Part shown: piece by piece, positions 63,016 to 64,000 of the stretch
Position numbering within the stretch: position 1 is the first letter of the stretch
How the letters are laid out: each line of letters begins with the position of its first letter
Assembly (NCBI GenBank): GCA_020137815.1
Contig: CM035355.1
Coordinates: 3,268,847-3,332,846, forward strand
Source of the DNA: Hormiphora californensis
Lineage: Eukaryota; Ctenophora; Tentaculata; Cydippida; Pleurobrachiidae
Direction: 5' to 3'
Length of the DNA stretch: 64,000 nt
Position numbers and translations under genes: made by a program
The notes under the pieces: model-generated
What the model was told of the DNA's origin: nothing
Databases searched by the model: none
Seen by the model: the letters and a program-made list of their open reading frames with translations, nothing else

Positions 63016-63102
63016 TTTCTTTCTGCCCCTCGTGGGCTGTTACATCAGCTTTATCCTAAAACTCAAATTAATTTGTTTAAAGTAGTGTTGAAAAGTTTGA
63101 AA

Positions 63103-63472
63103 CCATAATAAATTTCAAGAGCCTCTAAGAGCGCACCACAATCAAGAGAGACCAAAATCAAGAGCACACCACAATCAAGAGAGTCCAAAATCAAGAGCAC
63201 ACCACAATCAAGAGAGACCAAATCAAAAGCGCACCACAATCAAGAGAGCCCAAATTCAAGAGTGCACCACATCTGGTATCTTCTGGATAGGGAGCTCTCT
63301 TGGATGAGGTGCGCTCTTGATTTGGTCTCTCTTGATTGTGGTGCGCTCTTGATTTGGTCTCTCTTGATTGTGGTGCGCTCTTGATTTTGGTCTCTCTTGA
63401 TTGTGGTGCGCTCTTGATTTTGGTCTCTCTTGGATGAGGTGCGCTCTTGGAGGCTCTTGAACTTTATTATGG
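63103..63472. mobile_element. Foldback built of ATCAAGAGAG minisatellite
   Basis: Ends CCATAATAAA ... TTTATTATGG. Arms consist of ~32-bp units (CACCACAATCAAGAGAGACC AAAATCAAGAG-like), inverted in the right half. Confidence 0.8.
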
Positions 63473-63741
63473 TTCCTTATGAATTGGAAAGGTCTAATTT
63501 TTCTACCAATGCACTATGGAGTCGTATCTTATCAGGAACGGGGACGGGGGAGATATCATTAAAAACGTAAAAATGAGGGTTGGCAAACGTTGCTGGCCCC
63601 CGCAGCGCGGGATAAGGCATTGGCAAACGCTGCTGGCCACGCAGCGAGGGATAAGGCAGCGCTTTTCAAATTATTTTTTAAAGCGCTTTTCAAGATAATG
63701 CAGCGCTTTTCAAAAAGGAGGGTGCAGGTGAACAGATTTTA

Positions 63742-63860
63742 AAGTGCGTTTCAAACGACTTGACCTGAGATTCCTGGAAATTCAGGATTTCCCCTTTGTA
63801 AATACACACGCAATGCGCCAAATTCCAAGAATTACGGGTCAAGTCGCTTGAAACGGACTT
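63742..63860. mobile_element. 119-bp TA MITE, second copy
   Basis: Ends AAGTGCGTTTCAAACGACTT / AAGTCCGTTTCAAGCGACTT, inverted relative to 12246-12364. Left flank TA; right flank TT (presumably mutated). Confidence 0.82.
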
Positions 63861-64000
63861 TTGAAAATCGATTTCGCGGCCAAAGCAAAGTTCACGTGCG
63901 CGCGCGTAAAAAGTTCCTTGAAAAAAGTGTTGCACACTTGACTGAACTGAACGCCGCGGCTAAAAAGTTGCAGAAAACGCTGCAAAAGAGAGCCGCGCAG

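Overview
The window is nuclear DNA from a metazoan. It holds intron-split GT-AG genes with clear animal orthologues (MPPED-type metallophosphoesterase, SRP receptor alpha, GDP-glucose phosphorylase, an SCP2-domain protein). Around them lie CR1/L2-like LINEs, many palindromic DNA transposons, and an extreme load of (GA)n/(CT)n microsatellites. An invertebrate, possibly a non-bilaterian such as a sponge or cnidarian, is plausible, but the sequence does not settle the species. A 100-N gap (34304-34403), a stretch of stuttering homopolymers (about 12.72-14.62 kb) and three single-base frameshifts next to homopolymers inside otherwise conserved exons point to an imperfect long-read-style assembly.

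Layout. 0.1-3.0 kb: a six-exon MPPED metallophosphoesterase gene (minus strand), with three small DNA transposons in its introns and a 1-kb foldback just upstream. 4.2-9.0 kb: a LINE with both ORFs open (minus). 9.7-11.0 kb: a small secreted-protein gene (plus) of unrecognised family. 11.3-23 kb: a transposon island surrounding a C2H2/C2HC zinc-finger gene (15.3-18.9 kb, minus) and a (GGGA)n/(GACA)n satellite. 23.9-36.4 kb: exons (minus) of one or more zinc-finger/QP-rich regulator genes, split by a hAT-like element with a nested mariner, by microsatellites and by the gap. 38.1-42.9 kb: a four-exon SCP2-domain gene (minus) with a likely mitochondrial presequence. 43.2-46 kb: DNA transposons and a minisatellite. 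46.2-50.2 kb: a 5'-truncated LINE inserted inside a GGGATCCC-ended element. 50.8-58.8 kb: SRP receptor alpha in 13 exons (minus). 59.0-60.7 kb: GDPGP1 in five exons (minus), only 235 bp upstream of the SRP receptor start codon. 60.9-63.0 kb: two LINE ORF1-type coiled-coil/RRM ORFs. 63.1-64.0 kb: foldback and TA-flanked elements.

The host genes are unrelated housekeeping or regulatory genes rather than an operon. The most unusual pattern is that tandem repeats repeatedly include a splice site or start codon: the MPPED exon 4 donor, the SRP receptor exon 9 donor (five in-frame copies), exon 7 acceptor (eight copies), exon 10 acceptor (two copies) and initiation region, and one zinc-finger-gene acceptor. 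Several transposon insertions can be dated relative to each other from nested junctions and empty sites within this window. Exon coordinates, phases and target-site duplications were worked out by eye from the sequence; no search was run.
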